The notes beneath the pieces were generated by a model. The model was given only the letters and a program-made list of their open reading frames with translations, did not search any database and was not told the origin of the DNA. A DNA stretch of 40,380 nucleotides from Deltaproteobacteria bacterium (GTDB lineage Bacteria > Desulfobacterota > JACPFL01): the NCBI GenBank assembly GCA_016183025.1, contig JACPFL010000262.1, forward strand, positions 1-40,380, read 5' to 3'. Position 1 is the stretch's first letter. The number at the start of each line of letters is the position of its first letter. A program made the position numbers and the translations under genes. Shown here one piece after another: positions 17,991-27,258 of this stretch.

Positions 17991-18749
17991 ATGGAATACC
18001 TGCAGCTCGAGCGTGAGAAGGGAACGGTCATCCTCACGCTCAACCGGCCCCAGGCCCTGAACGCCATGAACAAGCGGCTCGTCGAGGAGCTGCGCGGGGC
18101 GCTGGACGAGTTGGAGGCGGACAGGAGCCTGCAGACCCTGGTCCTTACGGGGGCGGGCGAGAGGGCCTTCTGCGCGGGGATCGACATCAAGGAGCGGGCC
18201 CGCCTCTCCCCCGAGGAGTCCGTGGACCTGCGGCACCGACTGCTCTTCCCGCTGTTCAGCCGTCTCGAGGCGCTTCCCGTCCCGGTGATCGCGGCCGTGA
18301 ACGGGGCCGCGCTGGGAGGCGGCTGCGAGCTGACCCTGGCGTCGGACCTGCGCATCGCCTCCGAGCGGGCGAGCTTCGGCCTGACGGAGGTGCGGTGGGG
18401 GATCATCCCGGCGGGCGGCGGGCTGCAGCGGCTGCCCCGGATCGTGGGGCTCGGCAAGGCGAAGGAGCTGATCCTGACCGGCCGGATCATCGACGCCGCC
18501 GAGGCGGAGCGGATCGGCCTCGTCATGAGGGTCGTCCCTCCGGACCGGCTGATGGCCGAGGCCCGGGCGGTCGCGGAGGTCCTGGCGCAGAACTCGGCCT
18601 TCGCCCTCCGCCTGGCCAAGCAGTCGCTGAACCGGGTCTGGGAGATCGATCAGGGGCTGGCCTTCGACACCGTGGCCTCGGACCTGTGCTACGCGGCCGG
18701 AGATCAGCTCCAGCGGATGCAGGCCTTCGGGGAGAAGGGAAAGGCGTAG
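17991..18749 (+). CDS. Enoyl-CoA hydratase/isomerase
   Basis: A 252-residue crotonase-fold protein. It shows AFCAGIDIKE (oxyanion hole and substrate loop), NGAALGGGCEL with the second oxyanion-hole glycine, and a glutamate region SFGLTEVRWGIIPAGGGLQRL matching the catalytic acid of hydratases. It probably acts on an unsaturated CoA ester in beta-oxidation-like catabolism, in line with the CoA ligase upstream. Start at ATG 17991 follows AAGGAGGAG. Confidence 0.9.
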   Translation: MEYLQLEREKGTVILTLNRPQALNAMNKRLVEELRGALDELEADRSLQTLVLTGAGERAFCAGIDIKERARLSPEESVDLRHRLLFPLFSRLEALPVPVIAAVNGAALGGGCELTLASDLRIASERASFGLTEVRWGIIPAGGGLQRLPRIVGLGKAKELILTGRIIDAAEAERIGLVMRVVPPDRLMAEARAVAEVLAQNSAFALRLAKQSLNRVWEIDQGLAFDTVASDLCYAAGDQLQRMQAFGEKGKA

Positions 18750-18770
18750 GCCGGCGGGAGACCAGCGCCC

Positions 18771-19917
18771 ATGCAGCCGCGCCGGGCGGACGTCGTCATC
18801 ATCGGGGGCGGAGTGGTGGGCCTCAGCTCGGCCTATCACCTGGCGCGCCGCGGGGTGCGGGTGATGCTCCTGGAGCGGGACCGGGTCGGGCAGGGGACGA
18901 CGAGCCGCTGCGCGGGCGGGATCCGCCAGCAGTTCTCCACCGAGGTCAACATCCGCTTCTCCCAGGAGGGGCTCCGGCAATACCAGCGCTTCCGGGACGA
19001 GGTCGGGGAGGACCCGGGCCTGATCCAGTGTGGCTACGCGGTCCTGGCGAGGACGCCGGAGGAGGTCGCGCTCTTCGAGCAGAACCTGGTGCTCCAGCGG
19101 CGCCTGGGTGTGCCGGCCTCGCTCCTCGGCTCGGCTGAGCTCAGCCGGCTCCTCCCGTTCGTCCGCCTGGACGGCGTCGTGGCCGGCAGCTACTGCGCGA
19201 CCGATGGGATGGCCGATCCCCGCGCTCGCCCGGGCCGCTGGCCGCTGCGGGGTGGAGATCGTCGAGCAGGCGGAGGTCGTGGAGATCGGGGTCGAGCGGG
19301 GAGCCGTCCACGGCGTCCGGACGAGGAGTCTGGACGTGGCCGCGCCCCACGTCGTGAACGCGGCCGGGACGTGGGCCGGGCGGGTCGCCCGGCTCGCGGG
19401 GATCGAGGTCCCGATCACGCAGGCCCGGCGACAGCTCTACGTGACCGGGCCGGTGGCCGCGCTTCCGCCGAGCTTTCCGCTGATCGTGGACTACCACCAC
19501 GGCTGGTACGGTCGGCGAGAGGGGGCGGGCGTGCTCGTCTCCGGGGTGCTTCGGCCGGCCGAGGGGTTCAGCCTGGCGCCGGATCCGGGCGAGACCTCCA
19601 GGGCCCTGCAGGAGGCCGAGGCCCGGATCCCGGCCCTGAAGGGCGCCAAGGCGGTCCGATCCTGGGTGGGACTCTACGACAATACCCCGGACAACCACGC
19701 CATCCTGGGCGAGGCCCCGGAGGTCCGCGGGCTGTACATCGCCGCGGGCTTCAGCGGCCACGGCTTCATGCACGGCCCCGCAGCCGGCAGGGTGGTGGCC
19801 GAGCTGATCGTGGAGGGAAAGGCCACGGCCCTGGACATCACCCTGTTGAGGCCGGAGCGCTTCCGGGAGGGGCGCCTGACCCAGGAGCCCCTCACCATGC
19901 ACGGGGACCGCGGCTAG
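18771..19917 (+). pseudogene. FAD-dependent oxidoreductase (DAO/sarcosine oxidase-like) with a +1 frameshift
   Basis: The first frame from ATG 18771 gives the Rossmann FAD motif VVIIGGGVVGLSSAYHLARRG and continues to about residue 150 (DGMADP). The reading then continues one frame over as ALARAAGRCGVEI to the stop at 19917, ending with the FAD-contact motif AAGFSGHGFMHGPAAGR. A one-base insertion in the CCCC run near 19217-19221 restores the frame and gives about 381 residues, the normal length. The enzyme would oxidise an amine or amino acid such as sarcosine or glycine derivatives. It is either a recent pseudogene or a homopolymer error, since the rest is undamaged. Confidence 0.8.
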
Positions 19918-20930
19918 GGGGCGTACAGGCGGTCGATGAACCCCGACTCGTCCAGCTCCCGCAGGAAGCGGACGTCCATGAACTGCTCCGGCCGCATCCC
20001 CCGCGCGCGGGGGTCCTCCTGGGCCAGGTCCTTCAGGAAGTGCTCGAAGCCCGTCGGGGACGGGTAGGGCTTCCGCGCCACGATCCCCTGGCTGTACACG
20101 CGGTAAGCGTCCTCGAGGGCGTCCTGGTCCGTGAGCTTCATGTACTTCCCGATGGTCCGCATGCTCTCCGCCTTCCGGGTCTTGTAGAAGTGGATCCCCA
20201 GGACGATCCCCCTGACGAAGCGTCGCACCGCCTCCGGGTTCCGCTGGATGAAGCTCCGGGTGGTCGCCTGCCCCACCATGAAGTAGTCGAGCTTCATCTC
20301 CATGAGGTCGATCAGCAGGCTCAGGCCTGCCTTGCGGGCTTGTACGGTGATGGGCGAGGAGAGCAGGGTGGCCTGGACCACCCCGCTCCGGACCGCGGCG
20401 ACGCGGGCGGACTGCACGCCGATCTGGCGATAGCTCACGTCCCGGTCCGGGTCCAGGCCGAGGTGCCGGATCGCGAAGCGGGCCAGCGTGTAGCTGTTAT
20501 CCGCGCCCAACCGCTGCACCGCGACAATCTTCCCCTTGAGGTCGGCCGCGCTCCTGATCCCCGGCGCGCCCATGAGCTGGAAGTACGGGGTGTTGCCGCC
20601 GGACGTCACGAAGGCGACGTCCGCCCCGCCCAGGGCGGCATTCACGCCGGCCGAGGCCGAGAACTGGACGAAGGGGATCGATCCCGAGAGCAACCCTGCG
20701 GCGGCCTGCGGGCCGCCCTGGACGTAGACGAGGGTCAGGGGGAGCCCGGCCCGCTCGAAGCTCCCGGAGTCGTGGGCCACCCAGATCACCGCCTGCGACC
20801 CCACCAGGGTGCTGTAGGCGGCCGCCAGCCGCTCCTGGGCCGCCTCGGCCGGCAGGGGGAGGAGGAGCACCAGGGCGAGCCCGATCGTCCGGGCGGTGCG
20901 GCGCCGACCTGCCGAGGGCAGCTGTTGCAT
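19914..20930 (-). CDS. NitT/TauT-type ABC substrate-binding protein
   Basis: A 338-residue exported protein with a signal peptide at residues 1-30 (ending AEA). Mature sequence shows the periplasmic-binding-protein type 2 fold (LAAAYSTLVGSQAVIWVAHDSGSFE, SAADLKGKIVAVQRLG). It is the intact paralogue of the broken copy at 12131-13028, with closely similar C-termini (RELDESGFIDRL versus RELDQSGFFDQL). It is the last gene of the minus-strand operon, and no permease is nearby, so it may serve the permease at 14521-16144 in trans. Its 3' end overlaps the oppositely oriented oxidoreductase by 4 bases. Confidence 0.88.
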   Translation of the reverse strand: MQQLPSAGRRRTARTIGLALVLLLPLPAEAAQERLAAAYSTLVGSQAVIWVAHDSGSFERAGLPLTLVYVQGGPQAAAGLLSGSIPFVQFSASAGVNAALGGADVAFVTSGGNTPYFQLMGAPGIRSAADLKGKIVAVQRLGADNSYTLARFAIRHLGLDPDRDVSYRQIGVQSARVAAVRSGVVQATLLSSPITVQARKAGLSLLIDLMEMKLDYFMVGQATTRSFIQRNPEAVRRFVRGIVLGIHFYKTRKAESMRTIGKYMKLTDQDALEDAYRVYSQGIVARKPYPSPTGFEHFLKDLAQEDPRARGMRPEQFMDVRFLRELDESGFIDRLYAP

Positions 20931-20933
20931 CAG

Positions 20934-21314
20934 TCAGGCTCCTCCCTTCTCCCGCCGGCTGACGAGCGGGCGGCTCCAGTCGACGGCGAGGTCCCTGATG
21001 ACCGCATAGTGGGGCACGGGCTCGAGCACAAGGTCCCCATCCACGATGGTCGAGCAGGCGAGGCGGACCTTGCCGTTCACCCGGACATGGCACGACGTGC
21101 ACTTCCCGAGCCGGCACGAGTACATGAAGGCGAGGGACGGGCTGGACTGCTCGTAGATCTGGGCCATGACCTGCAGGACGCTGAGCCCGTGGGAGGACGG
21201 GACCTCGAACCGCTCGTACCGCGGCTGCGTATCGTGCCCCGGGTCGAACCGGCGCACGGTGACCGTGATCGGCCTGGCCGTTCTGCTCACGCGAGCCTCC
21301 TTGGCCCGGGTCAC
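20934..21314 (-). CDS. [2Fe-2S] ferredoxin-like protein, fumarate reductase/SdhB N-terminal type
   Basis: A 126-residue protein with the plant-type [2Fe-2S] motif CRLGKCTSCHVRVNG and a fourth cysteine in RLACS, as in the N-terminal half of succinate dehydrogenase or fumarate reductase iron-sulfur subunits. The second half, with the [4Fe-4S] and [3Fe-4S] clusters, is absent. GTG 21314 overlaps the stop of the flavoprotein gene by 4 bases (GTGA), so the two are translationally coupled and very likely form one complex. It would pass electrons from the flavin to an unknown acceptor. Confidence 0.85.
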   Translation of the reverse strand: MTRAKEARVSRTARPITVTVRRFDPGHDTQPRYERFEVPSSHGLSVLQVMAQIYEQSSPSLAFMYSCRLGKCTSCHVRVNGKVRLACSTIVDGDLVLEPVPHYAVIRDLAVDWSRPLVSRREKGGA

Positions 21315-23074
21315 ACCCGGAAGCCGTAGTTGAAGATACCCTTTGGCGGGGTCAGGGAGGTGACCACCACGGGCGTGGGCGCCAGTCGGATCTCTCCTCT
21401 CTCCCGCCAGAGGTCGATGTTGACGAGCCAGCGTTCGTTGTCCATCTGTGGGAAATCACGCCGGTAGGCGGAGCCCCGGCTCTCCTGCCGGAGCACCCCG
21501 GCCCGGATGACCATCTCCAGGTTCTCCAGCATGTTCTCCGCCTGGATGGCCTCCGTCCACTCCCGGTTGTAGACCCGGTTCGGGCTGCGGACCCACAGGT
21601 GCGGGAGCTGGGTCCGCATCTCGACGCACGCCTGGAGCCCCCGGGCGAGCCCCTCGCCCGAGCGCACCGGTCCCGCCTCGGCCCAGGCGACCTGCTGCAC
21701 GCGGCGCCGCAGCTCGACCGGGCTCATCCCGTCGCGCCGCTCCAGGGGGCCGAAGACCCGATCGCGGAGCGCGGCCACCTGCTCCTCGTGGATGGGCCCC
21801 AGGGGACGTCCCCGCGCGTGCTCCGCCGCAAACCGTCCGGCCCGGCGCCCCCAGACCTGGGTCTGGGTCAGGGCGTTCCCCGAGACCCGGTTGGCGCCGT
21901 GCAGGAGCCCCGTGCCCTCGCCCGCCGCGTACAGGTTCGGCAACGTGGTCTCGCACCGCTCGTTGATCCGGATCCCGCCGTTCCAGAAGTGGCAGGCGGG
22001 CGCGGTCTCGATCGCCTCCCGGGTGGGGTCGCCGATGAACGCCTTCATGTCGAACCCCCCGTACTTCCAGTGCGCGAAGCTCTCGGGGAACCACTCGGCC
22101 GTGAACTGGATGAGGTTGTCCGGCAGGTGCTTGAGGGACAGGTAGGTCCCGCCGCGCGGGCTCCCGCGCCCCTCCAGGATCTCCACCATGGCGGCCACCG
22201 AGTTCACATCCCGCGTGCTCCGTTCCATCCGCTCCGGATCCCACCGCTTCATGTACCGCTCCCCCTGGCGGTTCAGGGCGTGGCACTCCACGTAGGCGCT
22301 GAGCAGGTAGGGGAAGTCCACGCCGTCCAGCGAGGGCGGGTCGATCATGATGTAAGGCAGGAACATCGGGAACTCCATGTCCACGAGCGTGGCCCCGGCA
22401 CGCAGGGCCATGGCCATCCCGTCCCCGGTCAGCTCCTGCGGCGCCGTGGTGTGCGGGTAGATCCGCATGGCCCCGCCGGTGCAGAGGATCACGGCGCGGG
22501 CCCGGAACACGCAGAAGCGCCCGTCGGTGAGCCGGAGCCCCACTGCGCCGATCACCTCCCGGCCGTGCGTGAGCAGGTCCGTGACCAGCACGTGCTCGAT
22601 CACCTGGATGGGTCGCCGCTCCACCTCCTTCTTCAGGACCCGCATCATCTCCGTCCCGGGGATCCACACCCCCCGGGGGTAGGTGTGCCCCGGGGCATGG
22701 GTGAGCATGTCGATCTTCGCGCCCCAGTCGGTCAGCTCCTTGACCCGGGCCGGGGCCTCTGTGACGTGGAGCCAGACGAGGTGCTGCTCGTTGAGGTAGT
22801 CGCCCTCCCGCACCATGTCCTCGAAGAAGGCCTCGACGCTGTCGCGGGGGTCCCCGGGACGTCCCCACAGCTCGATGCAGCTCCGGCTGTCCACGTCGAT
22901 GTCGGCATCGCCGGTCACCGTCGCCCCGGTCTTCCCGAGATTCCCCTTGGACAGCAGGGTGACGCGGCCCCCTTGTTCAGCCGCTTCGATGGCTGCCCGG
23001 GCGCCAGCGCCTTCGCTCCCGACGATGAGGACGTCCGTCTCAAGGACCTCGTCCGCCAGTGTCTCCCAGGCCAT
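21311..23074 (-). CDS. Fumarate reductase/succinate dehydrogenase-like flavoprotein
   Basis: A 587-residue FAD protein. The N-terminal dinucleotide motif DVLIVGSEGAGARAAIEAA has glutamate inside the glycine loop, and the FAD-binding C-terminal segment reads LYAAGEGTGLLHGANRVSGNALTQ. The usual HTMGG segment is replaced by ACHFWNGG, so the substrate is not simple fumarate or succinate. ATG 23074 is chosen because GGGAGGG precedes it; an upstream extension of 13 residues is less likely. It is coupled to a [2Fe-2S] subunit and lies after two hydrolase genes, suggesting oxidation or reduction of an amide-derived acid. Confidence 0.82.
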   Translation of the reverse strand: MAWETLADEVLETDVLIVGSEGAGARAAIEAAEQGGRVTLLSKGNLGKTGATVTGDADIDVDSRSCIELWGRPGDPRDSVEAFFEDMVREGDYLNEQHLVWLHVTEAPARVKELTDWGAKIDMLTHAPGHTYPRGVWIPGTEMMRVLKKEVERRPIQVIEHVLVTDLLTHGREVIGAVGLRLTDGRFCVFRARAVILCTGGAMRIYPHTTAPQELTGDGMAMALRAGATLVDMEFPMFLPYIMIDPPSLDGVDFPYLLSAYVECHALNRQGERYMKRWDPERMERSTRDVNSVAAMVEILEGRGSPRGGTYLSLKHLPDNLIQFTAEWFPESFAHWKYGGFDMKAFIGDPTREAIETAPACHFWNGGIRINERCETTLPNLYAAGEGTGLLHGANRVSGNALTQTQVWGRRAGRFAAEHARGRPLGPIHEEQVAALRDRVFGPLERRDGMSPVELRRRVQQVAWAEAGPVRSGEGLARGLQACVEMRTQLPHLWVRSPNRVYNREWTEAIQAENMLENLEMVIRAGVLRQESRGSAYRRDFPQMDNERWLVNIDLWRERGEIRLAPTPVVVTSLTPPKGIFNYGFRV

Positions 23075-23109
23075 CGCATCCCTCCCGGCCCCGCGTCCGG
23101 GACCTGTCC

Positions 23110-24330
23110 TCACCGGGGCCGCGCCCGGGGCGCGGGCCCCCCGTCCCCCAGGAAATCCAGCGCCACCTGGGCCAGCACGGCGGCGCCGATCGGAATCACC
23201 CGGTCGTCCACGTCATAGGCCGGGTGGTGCCACGGTCGTACCGGGCGCCCGGAGGCCCGCTCCCCCAGCCAGACGTAGCACCCCGGGACGTGCGCGAGAT
23301 AGTGCGAGAAGTCATCGCCGCCCATCGATGGCGCCGCCGTGACCACCGCCCGAGGGCCAAGCACGGCGGCCGCAGCCTGCCGGAGCCTCGCGGCCCAGCG
23401 CGGGTCGTTCACGAGGGGCGGGAGCATCGCGCGATAGTCGAGCCGCGCCCGCGTCCCGAGCGCCGCGCAGGTTCGCTCGACCACCTGTCGCAGTCGCGCC
23501 TCCACGCAGCGCCGGACCGCCGGGCGCAGCGCCCGTACCGTCCCCGCCAGCTCGGCGCGCGGCGGGATCACGTTGCTCGTCTCGCCCGCGCGCAGGCATC
23601 CAACCGTCACCACCGCAGCCTCGCGAGGGTCCACCCCTCGGCTGACCACCGTCTGAAGGCCCACGACCGCGGCAGCCGCAGCGACGATGGGGTCCGCGGT
23701 CTGGTGGGGGAGGGCGCCGTGGCCGCCCCGGCCCTCGATGGTCAGCCGGAAGGTATCGATCGCGGCCATCACGGGCCCGGGGCTCACCCCCACTCGTCCG
23801 AGGGGCAGCTCCGGCTGACCGTGGAAGCCGACCATGGCGTCCAGCCTCGGGTTCTGCAGGAGGCCATCCGCCAGCATGGCCCGCGCCCCCGCGTCGAGCT
23901 CCTCCGCCGGCTGGAAGATCAGGGCCACCCGGCCACGCAGCATGCTGGCCCGCGGCGCGAGCAGGGCGACCGCACCGAGCAGGATGGCCACCTGGGCGTC
24001 ATGGCCGCACGCATGGGCGCGCCCGGGGGAGCGCGAGGCGTAGGGGGCGTGCCTGGGCTCGGTCACGGGAAGGGCGTCCATGCACGCCCGGAAGGCCAGG
24101 GTCGGCCCCCGGCTGGCGCCCTGCAGCACGGCGACCACCCCGGTCCTGCCGACGTGCGAGCGCACCCGCAGCCCCAGCCGGCGGAGGCGGGCCGCGACCA
24201 GGGCCGCGGTTGCGTACTCCTCGAACCCGAGCTCCGGATGGGCATGGAGGTGGCGCCGGAGCTTGGTCAGGGCCGGCAGGAGTCGGCCGGCCTCTTGGAG
24301 CAGCGTCATCGCGGTGTCGCGAGCGCCCAT
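23110..24330 (-). CDS. M20 family amidohydrolase/metallopeptidase
   Basis: A 406-residue protein with metal-binding motifs ACGHDAQ, FQPAEELDAG, FHGQPELPLG and a late HHP, and the dimerisation-domain insert between. The CGHD cysteine and the overall shape match aminoacylase/IAA-amino acid hydrolase (amidohydrolase) members. It would cleave an N-acyl amino acid or amide. It lies 35 bases upstream of the flavoprotein and 3 bases after the M24 gene in the same operon. Confidence 0.88.
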   Translation of the reverse strand: MGARDTAMTLLQEAGRLLPALTKLRRHLHAHPELGFEEYATAALVAARLRRLGLRVRSHVGRTGVVAVLQGASRGPTLAFRACMDALPVTEPRHAPYASRSPGRAHACGHDAQVAILLGAVALLAPRASMLRGRVALIFQPAEELDAGARAMLADGLLQNPRLDAMVGFHGQPELPLGRVGVSPGPVMAAIDTFRLTIEGRGGHGALPHQTADPIVAAAAAVVGLQTVVSRGVDPREAAVVTVGCLRAGETSNVIPPRAELAGTVRALRPAVRRCVEARLRQVVERTCAALGTRARLDYRAMLPPLVNDPRWAARLRQAAAAVLGPRAVVTAAPSMGGDDFSHYLAHVPGCYVWLGERASGRPVRPWHHPAYDVDDRVIPIGAAVLAQVALDFLGDGGPAPRARPR

Positions 24331-24333
24331 TTG

Positions 24334-25494
24334 TCACTCGATGATGATGGGGACCCGGCTCGCGTTGCTGAGGAGCTCCGGCCCATGCTCGGTGACCAGG
24401 ATGTTCTCCTCGACGTGGAAGCACCCCTCGGCCGTGACGATTGCCGGCTCCATGGTCACGACCATCCCCGGCTGAAGCACCGTCTGGTCGTACGGGGCGA
24501 TGTGCGGCGGCTCGGTCAGCATGAGCCCCATCCCGTGCCCGATCCGACCACCCGCGAAGTCGATCTCGGCGTAGTCGTACCCGCGCTTCTGCCACTCGCG
24601 CCAATTGAGGTCCCACAGCTCCGAGGCCCGGACGCCGGGGCGGATGGCGGCGACGCAGGTCTTGGTGATCTCGAGGACCATCTCGTGCAGGGCGCGCTGC
24701 CGCTCGGTGGGGGGGCCGAGGAAGGCCAGCCGGGAGAAGTCCGAGTAGTACTCGTTGGCCGTGCACCCGCCGTCGATCCAGAGGACGTTCCCCGGCTCCA
24801 GCCTCCGGGTCGTGGGCCCGCCGTAGAGGACCGCGTAGTTGTCCGGACAGGAGTTGATGACCAGCCAGGGGCGGGCCCCCGCCTCCGTGTGCAGGTCGGT
24901 GAAGATCCGGGCGGCGGCGACCTCGTCCATGCCGAGGCGGAGCCGGGGGAAGAGCCGGTCGTAGGCGGCGCTCGTGATGGCGCAGGCCCGACGCACGCAG
25001 CCGATCTCCGCCTCCGACTTGACCATCCGGAGCGCCCACAGGACCGGGGCCGCGTCCACGAACTCCACCTGCGGCAGCGCCTCCTGGAGCCGACGAAAGT
25101 CGTGCGGCGAGATGCCCAGGCGTTGTTCGAACCCCAGCTCCGCCCCCACGCGGCTCCGCTCCAGCCGCCGCTCGCAGAAGGCGTCGCGGATCTCGTCGAC
25201 CGGGACCCCGGTGAGGCTCCGATAGACCCGCAGTTCCTCCACCCAGCACTGCCGGCGCTGGATCTCCCGGGGAAACATCTGGACGAAGGCCACCGGGGCG
25301 CCGTCGCGGGGAAAGAGCAGCACGGTGGGCCGCGTGTAGGAGAAGTCGCGCGTGCCGCCCGCCAGGTAGGTGAAGTTGCCCCCCTCGGTGATGAAGAGGG
25401 CCTCCAGGCCGGTCCGATCCATCAGGGCGCGCGCCCGCTCCCATCGCTGGACGTATTCCGCCTGGGGGAAACGCAGATAGGTCGGATCTCTCAA
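24334..25494 (-). CDS. M24 family Xaa-Pro peptidase-like protein
   Basis: A 386-residue pita-bread protein. Metal ligands are visible: IDGGCTANEYYSDFSR (two aspartates), GHGMGLMLTEPPH (histidine), TMEPAIVTAEG and EENILVTEHG (glutamates). The N-terminal creatinase-like domain spans about residues 1-140. Some of these are prolidases, others creatinase- or DmdA-associated C-N or C-S hydrolases. It overlaps the regulator gene by 4 bases and is 3 bases from the M20 gene, so the two hydrolases may act in sequence on the same compound. Confidence 0.88.
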   Translation of the reverse strand: MRDPTYLRFPQAEYVQRWERARALMDRTGLEALFITEGGNFTYLAGGTRDFSYTRPTVLLFPRDGAPVAFVQMFPREIQRRQCWVEELRVYRSLTGVPVDEIRDAFCERRLERSRVGAELGFEQRLGISPHDFRRLQEALPQVEFVDAAPVLWALRMVKSEAEIGCVRRACAITSAAYDRLFPRLRLGMDEVAAARIFTDLHTEAGARPWLVINSCPDNYAVLYGGPTTRRLEPGNVLWIDGGCTANEYYSDFSRLAFLGPPTERQRALHEMVLEITKTCVAAIRPGVRASELWDLNWREWQKRGYDYAEIDFAGGRIGHGMGLMLTEPPHIAPYDQTVLQPGMVVTMEPAIVTAEGCFHVEENILVTEHGPELLSNASRVPIIIE

Positions 25495-26228
25495 CCAGCC
25501 CTCCCCGTGGAGTGCCGCGGCCCAGCGGCCGGCACCGGCGGGTCCAGCAGGCTCGGGTCCCCCTGCAGGACCTCCAGGGCGTCCAGGAACGCGTGCCGCA
25601 CGTGTGCTCGAGTGACATCCTCTGCCCGGTCCGCGTCTCGGGCCGCCAGGGCCTGATACATCCGCCGATGGTCCTCGGGTCTGGCCTGAGCCCGGGCCGT
25701 GAGGCGCAAGGTATGCCGGCGCACCAGCCAGAGCCGCCGGTAGAGGTTCGCCAGGATCTCTGCCAGGGTCTGGTTCCTCGATCCCTCGACCACGAGGTTG
25801 TGGAAGTGGAGGTCGGTCCTGAAGTAGGTGTCGAGGTCACCTGCGGCCAGGCTCTGCTCCTGGCGCTCCAGGCACCGGGCGAGCTGGCCGAGGGTGTCCT
25901 GGTCCACCGCCTCCGCCGCGAGGCGGGCGGCGAACCCTTCCAGCAGCTCCCGGACGACATAGAGCTGCTGCACCTCGGCGACGGTGAATGAGACGATGTA
26001 GCACCCCTGGCGCGGGATGATCCGGACCAGGCCTTCGGCGGCCAAGCGCTTGAACGCCTCCCAGACCGGAGTCCGGCTGACCCCGAGCCGTCGGCCGACC
26101 TCTTCGGCCACGACCTTGCCGCCGAGGGGGAAGGTTCCTCCCTCGATCAGCTCCCGGATCGCCTCGTACACCCGGAGGGCAAGCGTGGGGTGCTGGAGCG
26201 CGGTAACCGCCGAACCTTCATGTTTCAT
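25491..26228 (-). CDS. GntR-family (FadR-type, FCD domain) regulator
   Basis: A 245-residue protein with an N-terminal winged helix (AIRELIEGGTFPLGG, RLGVSRTPVWEAFKRLAAEG) and a helical FCD ligand-binding domain whose metal ligands appear as the D and H in YFRTDLHFH and later histidines. ATG 26228 is used; a longer frame begins at 26291 but lacks support. It is the first gene of the operon ending at 19914, followed with a 4-base overlap by M24, so it very probably controls this catabolic operon. Confidence 0.88.
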   Translation of the reverse strand: MKHEGSAVTALQHPTLALRVYEAIRELIEGGTFPLGGKVVAEEVGRRLGVSRTPVWEAFKRLAAEGLVRIIPRQGCYIVSFTVAEVQQLYVVRELLEGFAARLAAEAVDQDTLGQLARCLERQEQSLAAGDLDTYFRTDLHFHNLVVEGSRNQTLAEILANLYRRLWLVRRHTLRLTARAQARPEDHRRMYQALAARDADRAEDVTRAHVRHAFLDALEVLQGDPSLLDPPVPAAGPRHSTGRAG

Positions 26229-26423
26229 GTCAGCAGTAGTATAGGGCGCCGGAAGAGCGGGGAGGATTAAGTGCTCATGAAGACGTCGCAAAATCTTGAT
26301 GAAGACCCAGAAGGGCCGTGGCAGACCTCCTGCCCGACTGTGGGCAGGCGGGTAGACAAAGGGGAGTGGGGGCTGGATCGGTGGGGCTCAGGGGTGGGAG
26401 CTGAGGGCTGGATTCGTGCGCGG
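26229..26423 (-). promoter_or_regulatory. Promoter region of the GntR operon, with a hairpin
   Basis: Reading minus, a TATACT -10 box lies at 26243-26238, ten bases before the GntR start, so the transcript would be near-leaderless. No clear -35 is seen, as expected for an operator-controlled site. A hairpin, CCTGCCC/GGGCAGG at 26329-26335 and 26342-26348, lies downstream of the alpha/beta hydrolase stop and may end its transcript, though no T tract follows. I see no gene in this stretch. Confidence 0.35.
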
Positions 26424-27221
26424 TCAGGGGTGGGAGGAGAGGTCGCCCAGGAAGCTGAGCACAGCCTTTCGGAACGCGGCGGGCTTCTCCAGGTACGGGA
26501 AGTGACCGCACTCCGGGATCTCGACGTAGCGCGACCGGGCGATTCGCTGATGGATGGACCGGGAGTGGAAGGGCGGGACGAGCCGGTCCTCGCCCCCGAC
26601 CATGACGAGCGTGGGCACGCGGATCTCCCCGAGGCGGTCCTGCAGATCGAACTCCATCAGCGCCCGGCACAGTCCCTTCATCACCAGGACGTCCAGCCCT
26701 TCGAGCCGCTTCCGGTAGTCCGCCAGGGCGTCGGGGTGGGCCCGGGTATACGCGCTGCCGTAAAACGTCGGGACCACGTGGGCGACGTACGCATCGAGGT
26801 CGCCCCGGTCAAGCAGGTCGATCCGCCGCTGGAAGTGAGCGACGAAGTCCATATGGGGGGAGGCCCAGGTGTCGAGCAGGATCAGGGCGCGGATGGCTTC
26901 GAGATAGTCCACGGCGAACTGGATCGCGATCGCTCCACCCATCGACGTGCCGAGGACAACGGCCGGGGTCGCCCGGAGGGCCTGGGCCAGGCCATGCAGG
27001 TCCCGGGCGAACTGCTTGATCGTCAGCGGACGTGCCCCGGCCGGGGTCTGCCCCCGCCCGCGGCTGTCCCAGGCGATGGCCCGGTGGCTGGCGCCCAGCG
27101 TCTCCAGGTGATCCAGCCAGTTCGCGTGGCTGCCGCCGACCCCGTGGAGGAGAAGGAGCGGCGTGCCCTGGCCCCGCTCCTCGTAGAAGATCGCGATGTC
27201 ATCGACCTGCGCTACCGGCAT
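26424..27221 (-). CDS. Alpha/beta hydrolase
   Basis: A 265-residue alpha/beta hydrolase. It shows LLLLHGVGGSHANW (oxyanion region), the nucleophile elbow GTSMGGAIA with its serine, and a late histidine in ECGHFPYLEKP. The acid is likely the aspartate in VGGEDRLVPP. Similar to esterases, 3-oxoadipate enol-lactonases or haloperoxidase-like hydrolases. It lies on the minus strand before the GntR operon, separated by its promoter, so it is not clearly part of it. Substrate unknown. Confidence 0.87.
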   Translation of the reverse strand: MPVAQVDDIAIFYEERGQGTPLLLLHGVGGSHANWLDHLETLGASHRAIAWDSRGRGQTPAGARPLTIKQFARDLHGLAQALRATPAVVLGTSMGGAIAIQFAVDYLEAIRALILLDTWASPHMDFVAHFQRRIDLLDRGDLDAYVAHVVPTFYGSAYTRAHPDALADYRKRLEGLDVLVMKGLCRALMEFDLQDRLGEIRVPTLVMVGGEDRLVPPFHSRSIHQRIARSRYVEIPECGHFPYLEKPAAFRKAVLSFLGDLSSHP

Positions 27222-27258
27222 GATCGCCTCCTCCCGTTGCCGTCCCTCGGCTCACCAG

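Noticed and set aside
19200-21329. Plus-strand open frame running on past the frameshift of the FAD oxidoreductase
   Set aside because: After position 19220 the sequence has no oxidoreductase motifs and covers minus-strand genes; the real continuation is one frame over.
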